From positions 104,306 through 168,305 of the forward strand of contig JARUHP010000008.1 in the NCBI GenBank assembly GCA_030005635.1: a DNA stretch of 64,000 nucleotides. The letters run 5' to 3'. Every line of letters starts with the position of its first letter. Position 1 is the stretch's first letter. This stretch comes from Deltaproteobacteria bacterium IMCC39146 (GTDB lineage: Bacteria > Desulfobacterota > Desulfuromonadia > Desulfuromonadales > BM103). The position numbers and the translations under genes were made by a program. Shown piece after piece: positions 46,959 to 55,663 of this stretch. The notes beneath the pieces were generated by a model. It was not told where the DNA came from and ran no database searches. It was given only the letters and a program-made list of their open reading frames with translations.

Positions 46959-48125
46959 TTAAGCTTGAGCCAGAGCTGTCCTGATCTCTTGCTCCTTCTG
47001 TGCCCACCCCTGGTCGAGGCGCTGCGTCAGAAAAGTCGCAAAAAGGCTGTTAAAGAGCTGTAAGCCTTCCTCAAGCAGATACATCCTTTCAAAGAAGACT
47101 GCTTCGCGTTCCATCTCCGGATCTGTGATGTCATCCTTTTCCAGGGTCACTGCCGGAGCCTTGAATGATGCGAAATGAAAGGTGTCGCCTTTCAGAGTCA
47201 TTTTCCATTGCTTCTCCTGCTTCTCCATGTAAAGTACCGCCTCGTGAATCTCTTTGCCCCCTTGAAGGGCGGTGCGGACTTCACTGAAGTGATCCTGTGG
47301 TCCGGTGACCGTGACTTTCTGAACACCACTTTCACTACTGGCAGCCAAAAGCAGGCGGTCGTTGAGGTAGGCGACAAAGCTATCGCCAGCGACTGCAGGT
47401 CCCGGTTGATTTACGGCGTATTCAGAGGCGGCATTCATGGTCTCGTGCATCAACCAGAGTAGAAAATCGGTGCCGAGCCACTGGTTCGCTTCGATTTGCT
47501 CCAGAACCGCATCACTGCCGCTGCGATTGGCCTGGGTGAGGGCCTGCTGCAGAGCGTCGTCGATCACCTGCCCAGCTCGCGCGATAGGGTGTATCGGCAC
47601 CAGGCGCAAGCCTTCAAAGCTCTTCTTGAAGAGGTCTACAAAGAGATCAACTGCATTTGTACCGAGGGCACAGAAGGTGATCATGTTGCTGCGGGTATCC
47701 CAGACGGCATCGTAGATCGCCGGCGCTGGCAGGGTTTTGGCGAACAGATTGCCACGTACGGCATCGCGCAGATCTTCGCGTTGTTGTTTAGGCACGCGTT
47801 TGAATTGCGGATTGGCTGCCAGCCACTCTTCTTCAGCTTTTAGAATATAGGGTTTGAGCAGCGCGGTTGGCAGTTTGCGCTGGTCGCGACGAAAGGAGAA
47901 GGTCAGGTAGTGATCGTGTTGAAACGTATGCAGGCCGTTAAAGTCGCTTTCCTGATAATCATCCAACTGCACCCAACCGCTTGATAGCTCCTCACTGGTT
48001 TGTTCTATGGAACGAAAACCGTCATTGGCAAGGCCTTCGCCGACCCAGATTGCCGGGTCCGTTGCTGGCATGGTGCCGAGCACCTGGAACTGACAGATGC
48101 TGACGGTGTTGTTGAGTATGCCCAT
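46959..48125 (-). CDS. rdgC: RdgC-like recombination-associated DNA-binding protein
   Basis: This ~388-residue protein aligns in pattern with RdgC: an N-terminal GWVQLDDYQ, then FSFRRDQRKLPTALLKPYIL, RVPKQQREDLRDAVRGNLFAKTLP, and YDAVWDTRSNMITFCALGTNAVDLF ahead of RLVPIHPI. It is longer than E. coli RdgC (~300). The extra length is C-terminal and includes an unassigned part with ATFLTQRL near the end. RdgC forms a ring on DNA and limits RecA. Start 48125 is chosen for the GAGGAG box 6 nt upstream, and the open frame to 48203 adds unsupported residues. Confidence 0.78.
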   Translation of the reverse strand: MGILNNTVSICQFQVLGTMPATDPAIWVGEGLANDGFRSIEQTSEELSSGWVQLDDYQESDFNGLHTFQHDHYLTFSFRRDQRKLPTALLKPYILKAEEEWLAANPQFKRVPKQQREDLRDAVRGNLFAKTLPAPAIYDAVWDTRSNMITFCALGTNAVDLFVDLFKKSFEGLRLVPIHPIARAGQVIDDALQQALTQANRSGSDAVLEQIEANQWLGTDFLLWLMHETMNAASEYAVNQPGPAVAGDSFVAYLNDRLLLAASSESGVQKVTVTGPQDHFSEVRTALQGGKEIHEAVLYMEKQEKQWKMTLKGDTFHFASFKAPAVTLEKDDITDPEMEREAVFFERMYLLEEGLQLFNSLFATFLTQRLDQGWAQKEQEIRTALAQA

Positions 48126-48300
48126 GATTTCTCCTCTATAAGTATGTTGACCAGGGCTTAAGGTGTTACACCTTTTGTGATAAGAGAGCAAGGGGAAACT
48201 CAATTGAATATTGGCTCTGCAGCAATGTTTAAAAGATGCCCGAACACCGCTCTCTATTTTGCCTCTTGTCTGTCTCGGTTATGAAGACTAAAGTGACCCT

Positions 48301-48927
48301 ATGGAAACAACCTGGCCGGCTATTTTTACTTTTCTCAGCCTCTTCACCTTCGCGATTGTCTCACCCGGACCCAATTTTATCCTGGTGACCAACACCGCTT
48401 TGGGACAATCCAGACGAGCAGGTCTTTTGACTGCCTTGGGTGTTGCCACCGGCAGTGGTCTCTTCGCCTTGGCTGGTCTGGTCGGTTTACTTGTGCTGGT
48501 TGATTCCCTTCCCTATTTTGCTTTGATTACGCGTTTTGTCGGCGGCAGCTACCTGGCCTGGATCGGTGTTGATATGTTGCGTCATTGCCGAAGCACAAAG
48601 GCCCCGGATACGGCTACGAACACGCAAAGAGAACTTTCTCCACTGGCCTCTTACCGGATCGGCTTGCTGACCAACTTAACCAACCCAAAGGCATGGGCCT
48701 TCTACTTGAGCCTGTTTGCTCTGCTCATGAACCCTGACTTCCCGCTCTGGGGAAAAGTTGTTCTGAACATAGCCATGTTCGTCATCTCTTTTGCCTGGTA
48801 CGCCATTGTTGTCGTATTGATTTCCAATCGCAGGTTTAAGCCGGTTTTTCTTGGTTTGCAACCTGTTATTCAGGGGACTCTGGGAGTTTTACTGGTTGTT
48901 CTGGGTGGGAGGATTTTGTTGGGGTAG
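48301..48927 (+). CDS. LysE/RhtB-family exporter
   Basis: This 208-residue protein has about six membrane segments and the family motif SPGPNFILVTNTALGQSRRAG. Further motifs are GVATGSGLFAL and LTNLTNPKAWAFYLS. The family exports amino acids such as lysine, threonine and homoserine lactones. The exact substrate cannot be read. Two palindromic elements lie just downstream. Confidence 0.92.
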   Translation: METTWPAIFTFLSLFTFAIVSPGPNFILVTNTALGQSRRAGLLTALGVATGSGLFALAGLVGLLVLVDSLPYFALITRFVGGSYLAWIGVDMLRHCRSTKAPDTATNTQRELSPLASYRIGLLTNLTNPKAWAFYLSLFALLMNPDFPLWGKVVLNIAMFVISFAWYAIVVVLISNRRFKPVFLGLQPVIQGTLGVLLVVLGGRILLG

Positions 48928-48930
48928 GCT

Positions 48931-49098
48931 GCTAGTACCGTGTAACCCATAAACTAACGCATCTTGCTTGTTCTTTGGCACACCAACTGCGTTTTGGCTT
49001 CGGTAACATAGCGGTGCTATGCGCTCTCAGCCACGCCTTGTTGGTGCGTCAAATCCCATTGCAATTTTGCGACATTTTATGAGTTATACGGTACTAGC
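48931..49098. repeat. Type-B palindromic element, ~168 nt
   Basis: It begins gctagtaccgtgtaacccat and ends with its near-inverse cggtactagc. Most of the interior pairs with itself. A similar element of the same length is between rpoZ and rel. The last bases, ctagc, join directly to the type-A element that follows. There is no coding potential. Confidence 0.85.
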
Positions 49099-49258
49099 AA
49101 CCTGTCGGACTAACCATGAACTGGCTGCAAATCCGCCTGTTTGGTCCATATCTCAGCTCCTTTTCGACCAATAGCTACGGCTATTACTCTCAAAAGAGCC
49201 AAAATCTGTTCTCAAACAGTCAAATTTTCGCTTTAGCCCAGATAGTCCGACAGGCTGC
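49097..49258. repeat. Type-A palindromic element, copy 1, 162 nt
   Basis: It has inverted ends gcaacctgtcggac and gtccgacaggctgc, and a largely palindromic interior centred on aatagctacggctatt. It shares length and most bases with the copy at 50929-51090. A 63-codon open frame in it is only the repeat. It resembles MITE/REP elements, but no transposase with matching ends is visible here. Confidence 0.9.
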
Positions 49259-49336
49259 TAGTTTCTGCTGTTCCTCAGATGGTCTCTATTATGTGCGAAC
49301 AAATTGAGACTCTTTGGGTTTTTCAGTAGTTTGAGG

Positions 49337-49359
49337 GCAACAGATTAACGATCTGTTGC
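49337..49359. repeat. Dispersed hairpin, copy 2, overlapping the CDF gene end
   Basis: The stem gcaacagat/atctgttgc with loop taacg matches the copy at 46785-46813. The CDF stop codon (49345-49347, read on the minus strand) lies in its loop region. Confidence 0.7.
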
Positions 49360-50355
49360 GCTTTTGATGTCGTCTGATGGCTTTTCATCAACATCCTTAC
49401 CTTCTTTCCACCATTCTTTGTCATCATTATCTGTGCGACGAATACTCTGGGTCGGACATGCTTCACGACCCGGGCAACCATGCCGACGGCAGGGCTCGAC
49501 ATGAATGGTGACGTCTGTGCCTATGATTTCATCTCCGATCTTCTTTTCAATGTAATCGGTAATGTCGTGCGCCTCTTCGACTGACAGGTGTTTACACACA
49601 GTCAAGTGAAAGTCGATCAGCTTCTGTGACCCGGCACGACGGGTGCGCAAGTTGTGGTAACCGAAGAGCTCGTGTTTGTGATCGTTGATCAGGCTTTCGA
49701 TTTCATGTCGAACTGCTTCCGGCAATTGTTCGTCGAGGATGTCACGCATGGCCTGTCGCAACAAACGGAGCGATTCGATGAGAATATAAACGGCGATCAT
49801 GAGTGACATGACCGGATCCAGCCAGGGCAGGTTGAAACGACTGATCAGGATTAGGCCAACAAGTAAGGCCAGGTTGGTGTAGACATCCATCGAAAAATGC
49901 AGGGAGTCTGCTTCGAGGGCTGAAGAGTCGGTCTCTTTGGCGACCCGACGCAGGTGGCGACTGATCATGATAGAGGCGACCGTGCTGATTGACATGACCA
50001 TAATGCCGATTCCGGTCTGCTTGATCGGGCTTGCTTCAATCATGCGCTGAACAGCTTCGTATATAATCCAGCAACCCGAGGCCGCAATAACCAGGGCTTG
50101 AAAAATTGTTGCCATGGATTCAAATTTACCGTGACCGTAGGGATGCTGTTCGTCGGCCGGTTGCTCAGCTTGATGGATCGCCATCAGGTTGATACCTGAC
50201 ATCAGGATGTCGAGCAAAGAGTCGATAGCCGAGGTCAACACCGCCAGGCTGCCGGTGAGGATACCGGTGGTAAGCTTGAGTATGGCCAGCCCCAATGCTG
50301 TAAAAATAGAGAGCCTGGCTGCTGCTATTTTAGGTGATTTTGATGTTGGCGTCAT
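49345..50355 (-). CDS. Cation diffusion facilitator family transporter
   Basis: This 336-residue CDF protein has six membrane segments. The TM2 metal site reads SAIDSLLDILMSG (DxxxD), and TM5 reads LHFSMDVYTNL (HxxxD). The C-terminal cytoplasmic domain is ferredoxin-like with FHLTVCKHLSVEEAHDITDYIEKKIG. This pattern fits FieF-type Zn/Fe exporters. The tail is unusual: PCRRHGCPGREACP gives three Cys, and an acidic/basic stretch follows. Its stop codon lies inside a dispersed hairpin repeat. Confidence 0.92.
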   Translation of the reverse strand: MTPTSKSPKIAAARLSIFTALGLAILKLTTGILTGSLAVLTSAIDSLLDILMSGINLMAIHQAEQPADEQHPYGHGKFESMATIFQALVIAASGCWIIYEAVQRMIEASPIKQTGIGIMVMSISTVASIMISRHLRRVAKETDSSALEADSLHFSMDVYTNLALLVGLILISRFNLPWLDPVMSLMIAVYILIESLRLLRQAMRDILDEQLPEAVRHEIESLINDHKHELFGYHNLRTRRAGSQKLIDFHLTVCKHLSVEEAHDITDYIEKKIGDEIIGTDVTIHVEPCRRHGCPGREACPTQSIRRTDNDDKEWWKEGKDVDEKPSDDIKSATDR

Positions 50356-50397
50356 CTTGTCGTAGGCTTATTGCTTTGCAATGAGTAATGGTGCTGT

Positions 50398-50907
50398 TTA
50401 TAACGGACAGGCGTCTCTCCAGATGTCGTAACCCTCGCCTTCGATCGCCCAGAAGGCATCAATCCTTTTCTGGAAGTAGTCGAGAGCCTCACTTTGAGCG
50501 CTAATCGCGTTGGCGGTCTTCTGGCTTACCATCTTTTGGGACGCCAGGTAATTATAAAGTTCTGCTGTCCCTGCAAGGATTTTTCCCAGCTCGGTAAGGT
50601 TGGGCTCCGGTGTGCGAATGATGTACCAGTGACCGGCAAACTGCAGCAGGTCTTTTGCTTCTACCTCGAAGAGGTTCTTGTGACGTTCGGGGATGACGAA
50701 CTCGCGCAGAAAATAGTCCGCGCCATGACAGCGCCCGCCGGCTTGCTCCGGCTGCAAACCTTTCTTCTGTACCAGTTCCTGGTAAAGGTGACGTAACAGG
50801 TCGACACAGAGGCTGTCGACACGAATTTCATCATCCAGGCTCTCTACGTTGTAATCGCTTTTGTTTAAGCCCTGAAGCAGGGGATGGAGCTCGGCTGTGT
50901 GTGGCAT
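50398..50907 (-). CDS. Conserved hypothetical protein
   Basis: This 169-residue protein is mostly helical, with SDYNVESLDDEIRVDSLCVDLL near the N-terminus, a central CHGADYFLREFVIPERHKNLF, and a helix-rich C-terminus ending YDIWRDACPL. I recognise no family. It has no signal peptide or membrane segment. It is co-directional with the CDF gene, 42 bp apart. A GAGGAG box lies 14 nt before the ATG, which is long. The sequence composition resembles its neighbours. Confidence 0.7.
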   Translation of the reverse strand: MPHTAELHPLLQGLNKSDYNVESLDDEIRVDSLCVDLLRHLYQELVQKKGLQPEQAGGRCHGADYFLREFVIPERHKNLFEVEAKDLLQFAGHWYIIRTPEPNLTELGKILAGTAELYNYLASQKMVSQKTANAISAQSEALDYFQKRIDAFWAIEGEGYDIWRDACPL

Positions 50908-51277
50908 CGACGTTGATGTACTCCTCTAGCAGCCTGTCGGACAATCAATGACCTGGCTGCAAATTTGTCTCTTTGGCCCATATTTCAGCTCCTTTTCGAC
51001 CAATAGCTATGGCTATTACTCTCAAATGAGCCAAAATCTGTTCTCAAACGGCCAAATTTTCGCTTCAGCCCTGATAGTCCGACAGGCTGCAAGAATTAAT
51101 AGCGTATAACCATAATGTACTTTGCGTACATTTGGCAACCATCTGAATTACTTTAAACCCTTCTTTGCTGTTTACAGTCAACAGACTGATTTGTTAACAT
51201 AATAACTCAGTAATACTTAGATTTAAAACTTTTGTACGGCCCTGTAAGGGGTTGTTTTTTTTAGGATTACCGCAGCA
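50908..51277. other. Intergenic region before mutS
   Basis: Most of it is one type-A palindromic element (50929-51090), listed separately. The remaining part, 51091-51277, is AT-rich and should contain the mutS promoter. No gene is seen. Confidence 0.6.
50929..51090. repeat. Type-A palindromic element, copy 2, 162 nt
   Basis: The ends gcagcctgtcggac and gtccgacaggctgc are perfect 14-bp inverted repeats. The interior is about 90% like the copy at 49097-49258, including the central aatagctatggctatt. It lies between the hypothetical gene and mutS. Confidence 0.92.
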
Positions 51278-53887
51278 ATGGCAAAAAAGACACCGATGAT
51301 GCAGCAGTATCTGGAGATCAAGGCTGATTATCCGGACGCGATACTATTTTTTCGCCTTGGCGATTTTTATGAAATGTTCATGGAGGATGCCGTTGTCGCA
51401 TCTCGAATCCTTGATATTACCCTGACCGCCCGCAACAAGGGCGCTGCAGAAGAGATCCCTCTCTGTGGCATCCCGTTTCATAGCTGCCAACCTTACATCG
51501 CCAAGCTTGTTCAACACGGACATAACGTCGCAATCTGCGAACAGGTTGAAGATCCAAAAACAACCAAAGGTCTCGTCAAGCGCGCAGTCGTTAGAGTGGT
51601 CACACCGGGACTGGTTGTCGATACCGACACGCTTGATCCGCGTCGCAACAATTATTTGTTGGCTTTGGCTCCGATTGGCAGTGACTGCTTCGGCATCGCC
51701 TATGTCGATATCACGACAGGTGAATTTAAGGTTACGGAACTTTCCGATCTGGAGAGCACTGCGGGTGAGATTCTCTCCCGCGATCCGGCTGAGGTCCTCG
51801 TCGCTGAAGGTGATTCTGGGGATAAAGCGGTTGATGCTTTGCAAGGTATTCTGCAGGGGCGGATCGTTAACCGCCTCCCCGATTGGGCTGCTGCCGAAGA
51901 TCGTGCCCGCCAGGTGTTGCTGGAGTTCTTCCCGGGCAGCTCTTTAGAGAGCTTCGGGTGCCACGCGATGCCTGCTGCAATTCAGGCCGCTGGAATGGTC
52001 CTTTATTACCTGGAAGAAACGCAGAAGGGTGCGGCTTCTCATTTGCAGCCGTTACTGACCTACCATGTGCGCGATCATATGGTTCTCGATGACTTTACCC
52101 GCCGCAACCTGGAGCTTACGGAAACCTTGCACGATGGTCATCGTAAGGGCTCTCTGCTCGGGGTCATGGATCGTACCGTAACAGCCATGGGGGCGCGTAA
52201 GCTGCGACACTGGATGACTCACCCCCTGGTTGACCAGAAACGTATTGTTGAGCGGCATGGCGCTGTCGAAGAGCTGGTTCGCGAGAGCCTCTGCCGGGAT
52301 GACTTGCGCGGATGCCTGAATGAAGTTTATGACCTTGAGCGGCTCAATGGCAGAATCGCCATGGCCACCGGCAACGCCAAAGACCTGGCCGCGCTTCGCA
52401 TTTCACTGGAAAAACTTCCGCAACTTATTGATCGTCTCGCGCACGTAGAGAGCCCTCTGCTGGCGCAGCTGAGAGACAGCCTTGATACTCTGCCAGAAAT
52501 GGTCGAGTTGATTGCGAAGGCTATCGTCGATGACCCTCCCTTTGTGATGCGTGAAGGTGGCTTGATTCGCGAAGGCTACCATAACGAGCTCGATGAGCTG
52601 CGCAGTATCAGCCGTGAAGGCAAAGGTTGGATTGCACGACTGGAGCAGGAAGAAAAAGAGCGCACCGGGATCTCGACCCTCAAGGTTCGTTATAACAGAG
52701 TCTTTGGCTACTATATTGAAGTCACCCGCTCGCATCTGGATCGAGTCCCGGAGGATTATCAGCGTAAGCAGACATTGGCTAACGCCGAACGTTATATCAC
52801 GCCTACGCTTAAGGAATACGAGGAAAAAGTTCTTGGCGCGGAAGATCAGGTTGTTGGCATCGAATACGACCTGTTTCAGGACGTCCGTAGACAGGTTGCG
52901 CTTCAGGGCCAACGGATTCAAGCGACGGCCGACAAGGTCGCTGTGCTGGATGTCTTATTAGGTCTTGCCGATCTTGCTCATGAACACAACTACTGCACTC
53001 CGTTGATGGATGATTCCACCGAATTGCGCATTGAGGATGGTCGTCATCCGGTTATCGAGACGATGACCCTCGGCGAACGTTTTGTTGCCAACGATGTTCA
53101 CATGGACACCACGGAAAGGCAGATTCTGATCATCACCGGTCCGAATATGGCCGGTAAATCAACCTTCATGCGTCAAGTTGCACTGCTTGTTCTGATGGCG
53201 CAGGTCGGTAGCCTGGTGCCTGCAAAAAAGGCACATATCGGCATTGTTGATCGAATCTTCACCCGGGTTGGCGCCAGTGACAACCTGGCCCGCGGGCAGT
53301 CGACGTTCATGGTTGAGATGACAGAAGCCGCCAATATCCTCAACCACGCCACGCCACGCAGTCTGATTGTCCTCGATGAGATCGGTCGCGGAACCTCTAC
53401 TTTTGATGGCGTCAGCATCGCCTGGGCTGTGGCTGAATACTTGCATGACAATGCCAAGGTGGCAGCCAAAACCTTATTTGCCACTCATTATCATGAATTA
53501 ACCGATCTGGCACAGACCCGTGAACGTGTGCAGAATTACAATGTCGCGGTTAAGGAATGGAACGATCAGATTATTTTCCTGCGCCGGATCGTTAAGGGTG
53601 GGGCCAGTCATTCCTACGGCATTCAGGTGGCGCGTCTGGCCGGTTTGCCTGCTGCTGTGATCGAGCGTGCCAAGGAAGTTCTGCGCAATCTGGAATCCGG
53701 TGAATACGAAGCCGGGGCTCCACGTCTGGCACGCAGTAAGAATGCTGTCAAACAGAGCGAAACGCCGCAACTTGGCCTCTTTGAGCAGGCTGATCCACTT
53801 AGACAGCGTATTGAAGAGATGGACGTTTCTGTCCTGACACCACTGGAAGCACTTAACCTGCTCGACGAACTCAAAAAGATGCTTTGA
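51278..53887 (+). CDS. mutS: DNA mismatch repair ATPase MutS
   Basis: This 869-residue protein binds mismatches. The N-terminal [11 protein letters not shown] carries the mismatch-stacking Phe and the Glu of the FxE motif. The ATPase has Walker [16 protein letters not shown], then [14 protein letters not shown], Walker [17 protein letters not shown] and the [13 protein letters not shown] end. The length is normal. Its stop overlaps the start of the amidase gene (TGATG), so these are co-translated. Confidence 0.98.
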   Translation: MAKKTPMMQQYLEIKADYPDAILFFRLGDFYEMFMEDAVVASRILDITLTARNKGAAEEIPLCGIPFHSCQPYIAKLVQHGHNVAICEQVEDPKTTKGLVKRAVVRVVTPGLVVDTDTLDPRRNNYLLALAPIGSDCFGIAYVDITTGEFKVTELSDLESTAGEILSRDPAEVLVAEGDSGDKAVDALQGILQGRIVNRLPDWAAAEDRARQVLLEFFPGSSLESFGCHAMPAAIQAAGMVLYYLEETQKGAASHLQPLLTYHVRDHMVLDDFTRRNLELTETLHDGHRKGSLLGVMDRTVTAMGARKLRHWMTHPLVDQKRIVERHGAVEELVRESLCRDDLRGCLNEVYDLERLNGRIAMATGNAKDLAALRISLEKLPQLIDRLAHVESPLLAQLRDSLDTLPEMVELIAKAIVDDPPFVMREGGLIREGYHNELDELRSISREGKGWIARLEQEEKERTGISTLKVRYNRVFGYYIEVTRSHLDRVPEDYQRKQTLANAERYITPTLKEYEEKVLGAEDQVVGIEYDLFQDVRRQVALQGQRIQATADKVAVLDVLLGLADLAHEHNYCTPLMDDSTELRIEDGRHPVIETMTLGERFVANDVHMDTTERQILIITGPNMAGKSTFMRQVALLVLMAQVGSLVPAKKAHIGIVDRIFTRVGASDNLARGQSTFMVEMTEAANILNHATPRSLIVLDEIGRGTSTFDGVSIAWAVAEYLHDNAKVAAKTLFATHYHELTDLAQTRERVQNYNVAVKEWNDQIIFLRRIVKGGASHSYGIQVARLAGLPAAVIERAKEVLRNLESGEYEAGAPRLARSKNAVKQSETPQLGLFEQADPLRQRIEEMDVSVLTPLEALNLLDELKKML

Positions 53888-55662
53888 TGAACATGAAACG
53901 CATAGTCCTATTTACACTCTCTTTGCTCTGGCTGCTGTCGCCGGTTACAGTCTTCGCGGAAAGCTCTGAACAGGCTTACCAGAAGGCGCGTGATGCCTAC
54001 TATTCTCTACAGGACTCATCACGCAAGCAGATGTATCGTGAGAATTGGGAGAAGGTTTACGACAAGTTCGAATCGGTGTACCAACGTTTCCCCAAAACCC
54101 GCCGCGGTGCAGACTCTCTTTACATGTGCGGCAAGACCATGGCCGGCCTTTATACCGTCAGTCGTATCAAACCGGATGCACAACGCTCTGTTGATCTCTT
54201 CGTGCAGATGGCTGAAACTTATCCTGAAAGCTCCCTTGCCGATGATGCCCTGTTGCAGGCAGGGAAGCTTATGGAAGAGGTTGTGGTTGACAAGTCGGCG
54301 GCTTACGTCCTTTACGAGCAGTTGGTCAAAACTCAGTCGTCAGGTGATATGGTAGGCAAAGCCAAGAGGCGTTTGGCGGCTCTGGCTTCCTATGCGCCTG
54401 TCGATAATGCGGTCGTTGCCAAACATCTCGCAGTTGCAAAAGGCGCTGCTGGCGCACCGCAATCCACGATAGCCAACGCTACAACAAAAACGCCTGCAGG
54501 CTCCAGAACGCTCTCCTCAATTCGTTACTGGTCGAACCCCGGCTATACTCGAATTGTTCTTGATGTTTCCAGCCAGACCAAGTTCTCTGCACACTACCTT
54601 GTCCCGGAGCCGAGCAAGGGTGCTCCACCCAGACTTTATGTTGATATCGAAAAAACCGGTTTGGCTGAAGGACTTAATGAAAAAACGGCTGTCGATGATG
54701 GCTTGTTACGCCAGATTCGCACTGGCTCGCCGCAATCCGATACGGTTCGTGTGGTTCTTGATCTTGAAAGTATTGGTGATTACAAGGTCTTCCCGTTGAG
54801 TGATCCCTGGCGGATCGTTATTGATGTTGCGGGCGACAAGTCGCCGGAGCTCAAACGCCGCGACTCTGAGATCAGCAGTTTACCTGACAGCCGCGGAGAT
54901 GCGATCGCCAAAGTCCTCAACGAGACCCCAAAAGATCAAAAGCCGTTGCATATCCCCAAGGCTCCGGCTACGTCAACCCTGCGGCGCATTGTTGTGGATG
55001 CTGGCCACGGTGGAAAAGATCCCGGTGCTGTAGGCAAGTCTGGAACCCTTGAGAAAGATGTCACCCTGCAGATGGCCAAGGCCCTATCAAAAGAGTTGAC
55101 GAAGCAGATCGGGTGCGAGGTTATTCTAACCCGTAGCGGAGATGTTTATCTGCCTTTAGAAGAAAGAACCGCCATTGCCAACAAGGTTGGCGCAGATCTT
55201 TTCGTATCGCTTCATGCCAATGCGAACAACAACCGTAAAGCCTACGGTATCGAAACTTATTATTTGAACTTCTCCAAAAATGACAAAGCCGCCGCCGTTG
55301 CTGCCCGTGAAAATGGTACCTCGATCAAGCAGGTTTCTGATCTTGAACTGATACTTTTTGACCTGATGGCTAACTCCAAGATCAACGAGTCCAGCCGCCT
55401 TGCGACTGTGATTCAGGAGGGTTTGGTTAAAGGGATCAGAAAAAAATACAGTGACGTGCGTGACCTGGGCGTAAGGCAGGGTCCGTTTTACGTGCTGCTC
55501 GGTGCGACAATGCCCTCTGTTCTCGTGGAGACGGCTTTTCTCAGCCACCCCCGCGAAGAGAAGCGCCTCAAGAGTAGTGCCTACCAAAAAACTGCTGCTA
55601 AAGCAATTGCCGCAGCCATCAAAGACTATGCAGTCAACAACAAGCTGATCGCGACCCGATAA
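53887..55662 (+). CDS. N-acetylmuramoyl-L-alanine amidase with AMIN domain
   Basis: This ~591-residue secreted protein has a signal peptide (MKRIVLFTLSLLWLLSPVTVFA). A TPR-like helical part covers ~residues 30-170, with YDKFESVYQRFPKTRRGADSL. The AMIN domain has RYWSNPGYTRIVLDVSSQTKF, and the C-terminal Amidase_3 domain has VVDAGHGGKDPGAVG, LFVSLHANAN and VLVETAFLSHPREE for zinc and catalysis. It cleaves peptidoglycan in cell separation. It is translationally coupled to mutS. Confidence 0.93.
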   Translation: MNMKRIVLFTLSLLWLLSPVTVFAESSEQAYQKARDAYYSLQDSSRKQMYRENWEKVYDKFESVYQRFPKTRRGADSLYMCGKTMAGLYTVSRIKPDAQRSVDLFVQMAETYPESSLADDALLQAGKLMEEVVVDKSAAYVLYEQLVKTQSSGDMVGKAKRRLAALASYAPVDNAVVAKHLAVAKGAAGAPQSTIANATTKTPAGSRTLSSIRYWSNPGYTRIVLDVSSQTKFSAHYLVPEPSKGAPPRLYVDIEKTGLAEGLNEKTAVDDGLLRQIRTGSPQSDTVRVVLDLESIGDYKVFPLSDPWRIVIDVAGDKSPELKRRDSEISSLPDSRGDAIAKVLNETPKDQKPLHIPKAPATSTLRRIVVDAGHGGKDPGAVGKSGTLEKDVTLQMAKALSKELTKQIGCEVILTRSGDVYLPLEERTAIANKVGADLFVSLHANANNNRKAYGIETYYLNFSKNDKAAAVAARENGTSIKQVSDLELILFDLMANSKINESSRLATVIQEGLVKGIRKKYSDVRDLGVRQGPFYVLLGATMPSVLVETAFLSHPREEKRLKSSAYQKTAAKAIAAAIKDYAVNNKLIATR

Positions 55663-55663
55663 C

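Noticed and set aside
49116..49307. 63-codon open frame in the gap after the LysE-type gene
   Set aside because: It reads through the type-A palindromic element. The same element at 50929-51090 does not keep the frame.
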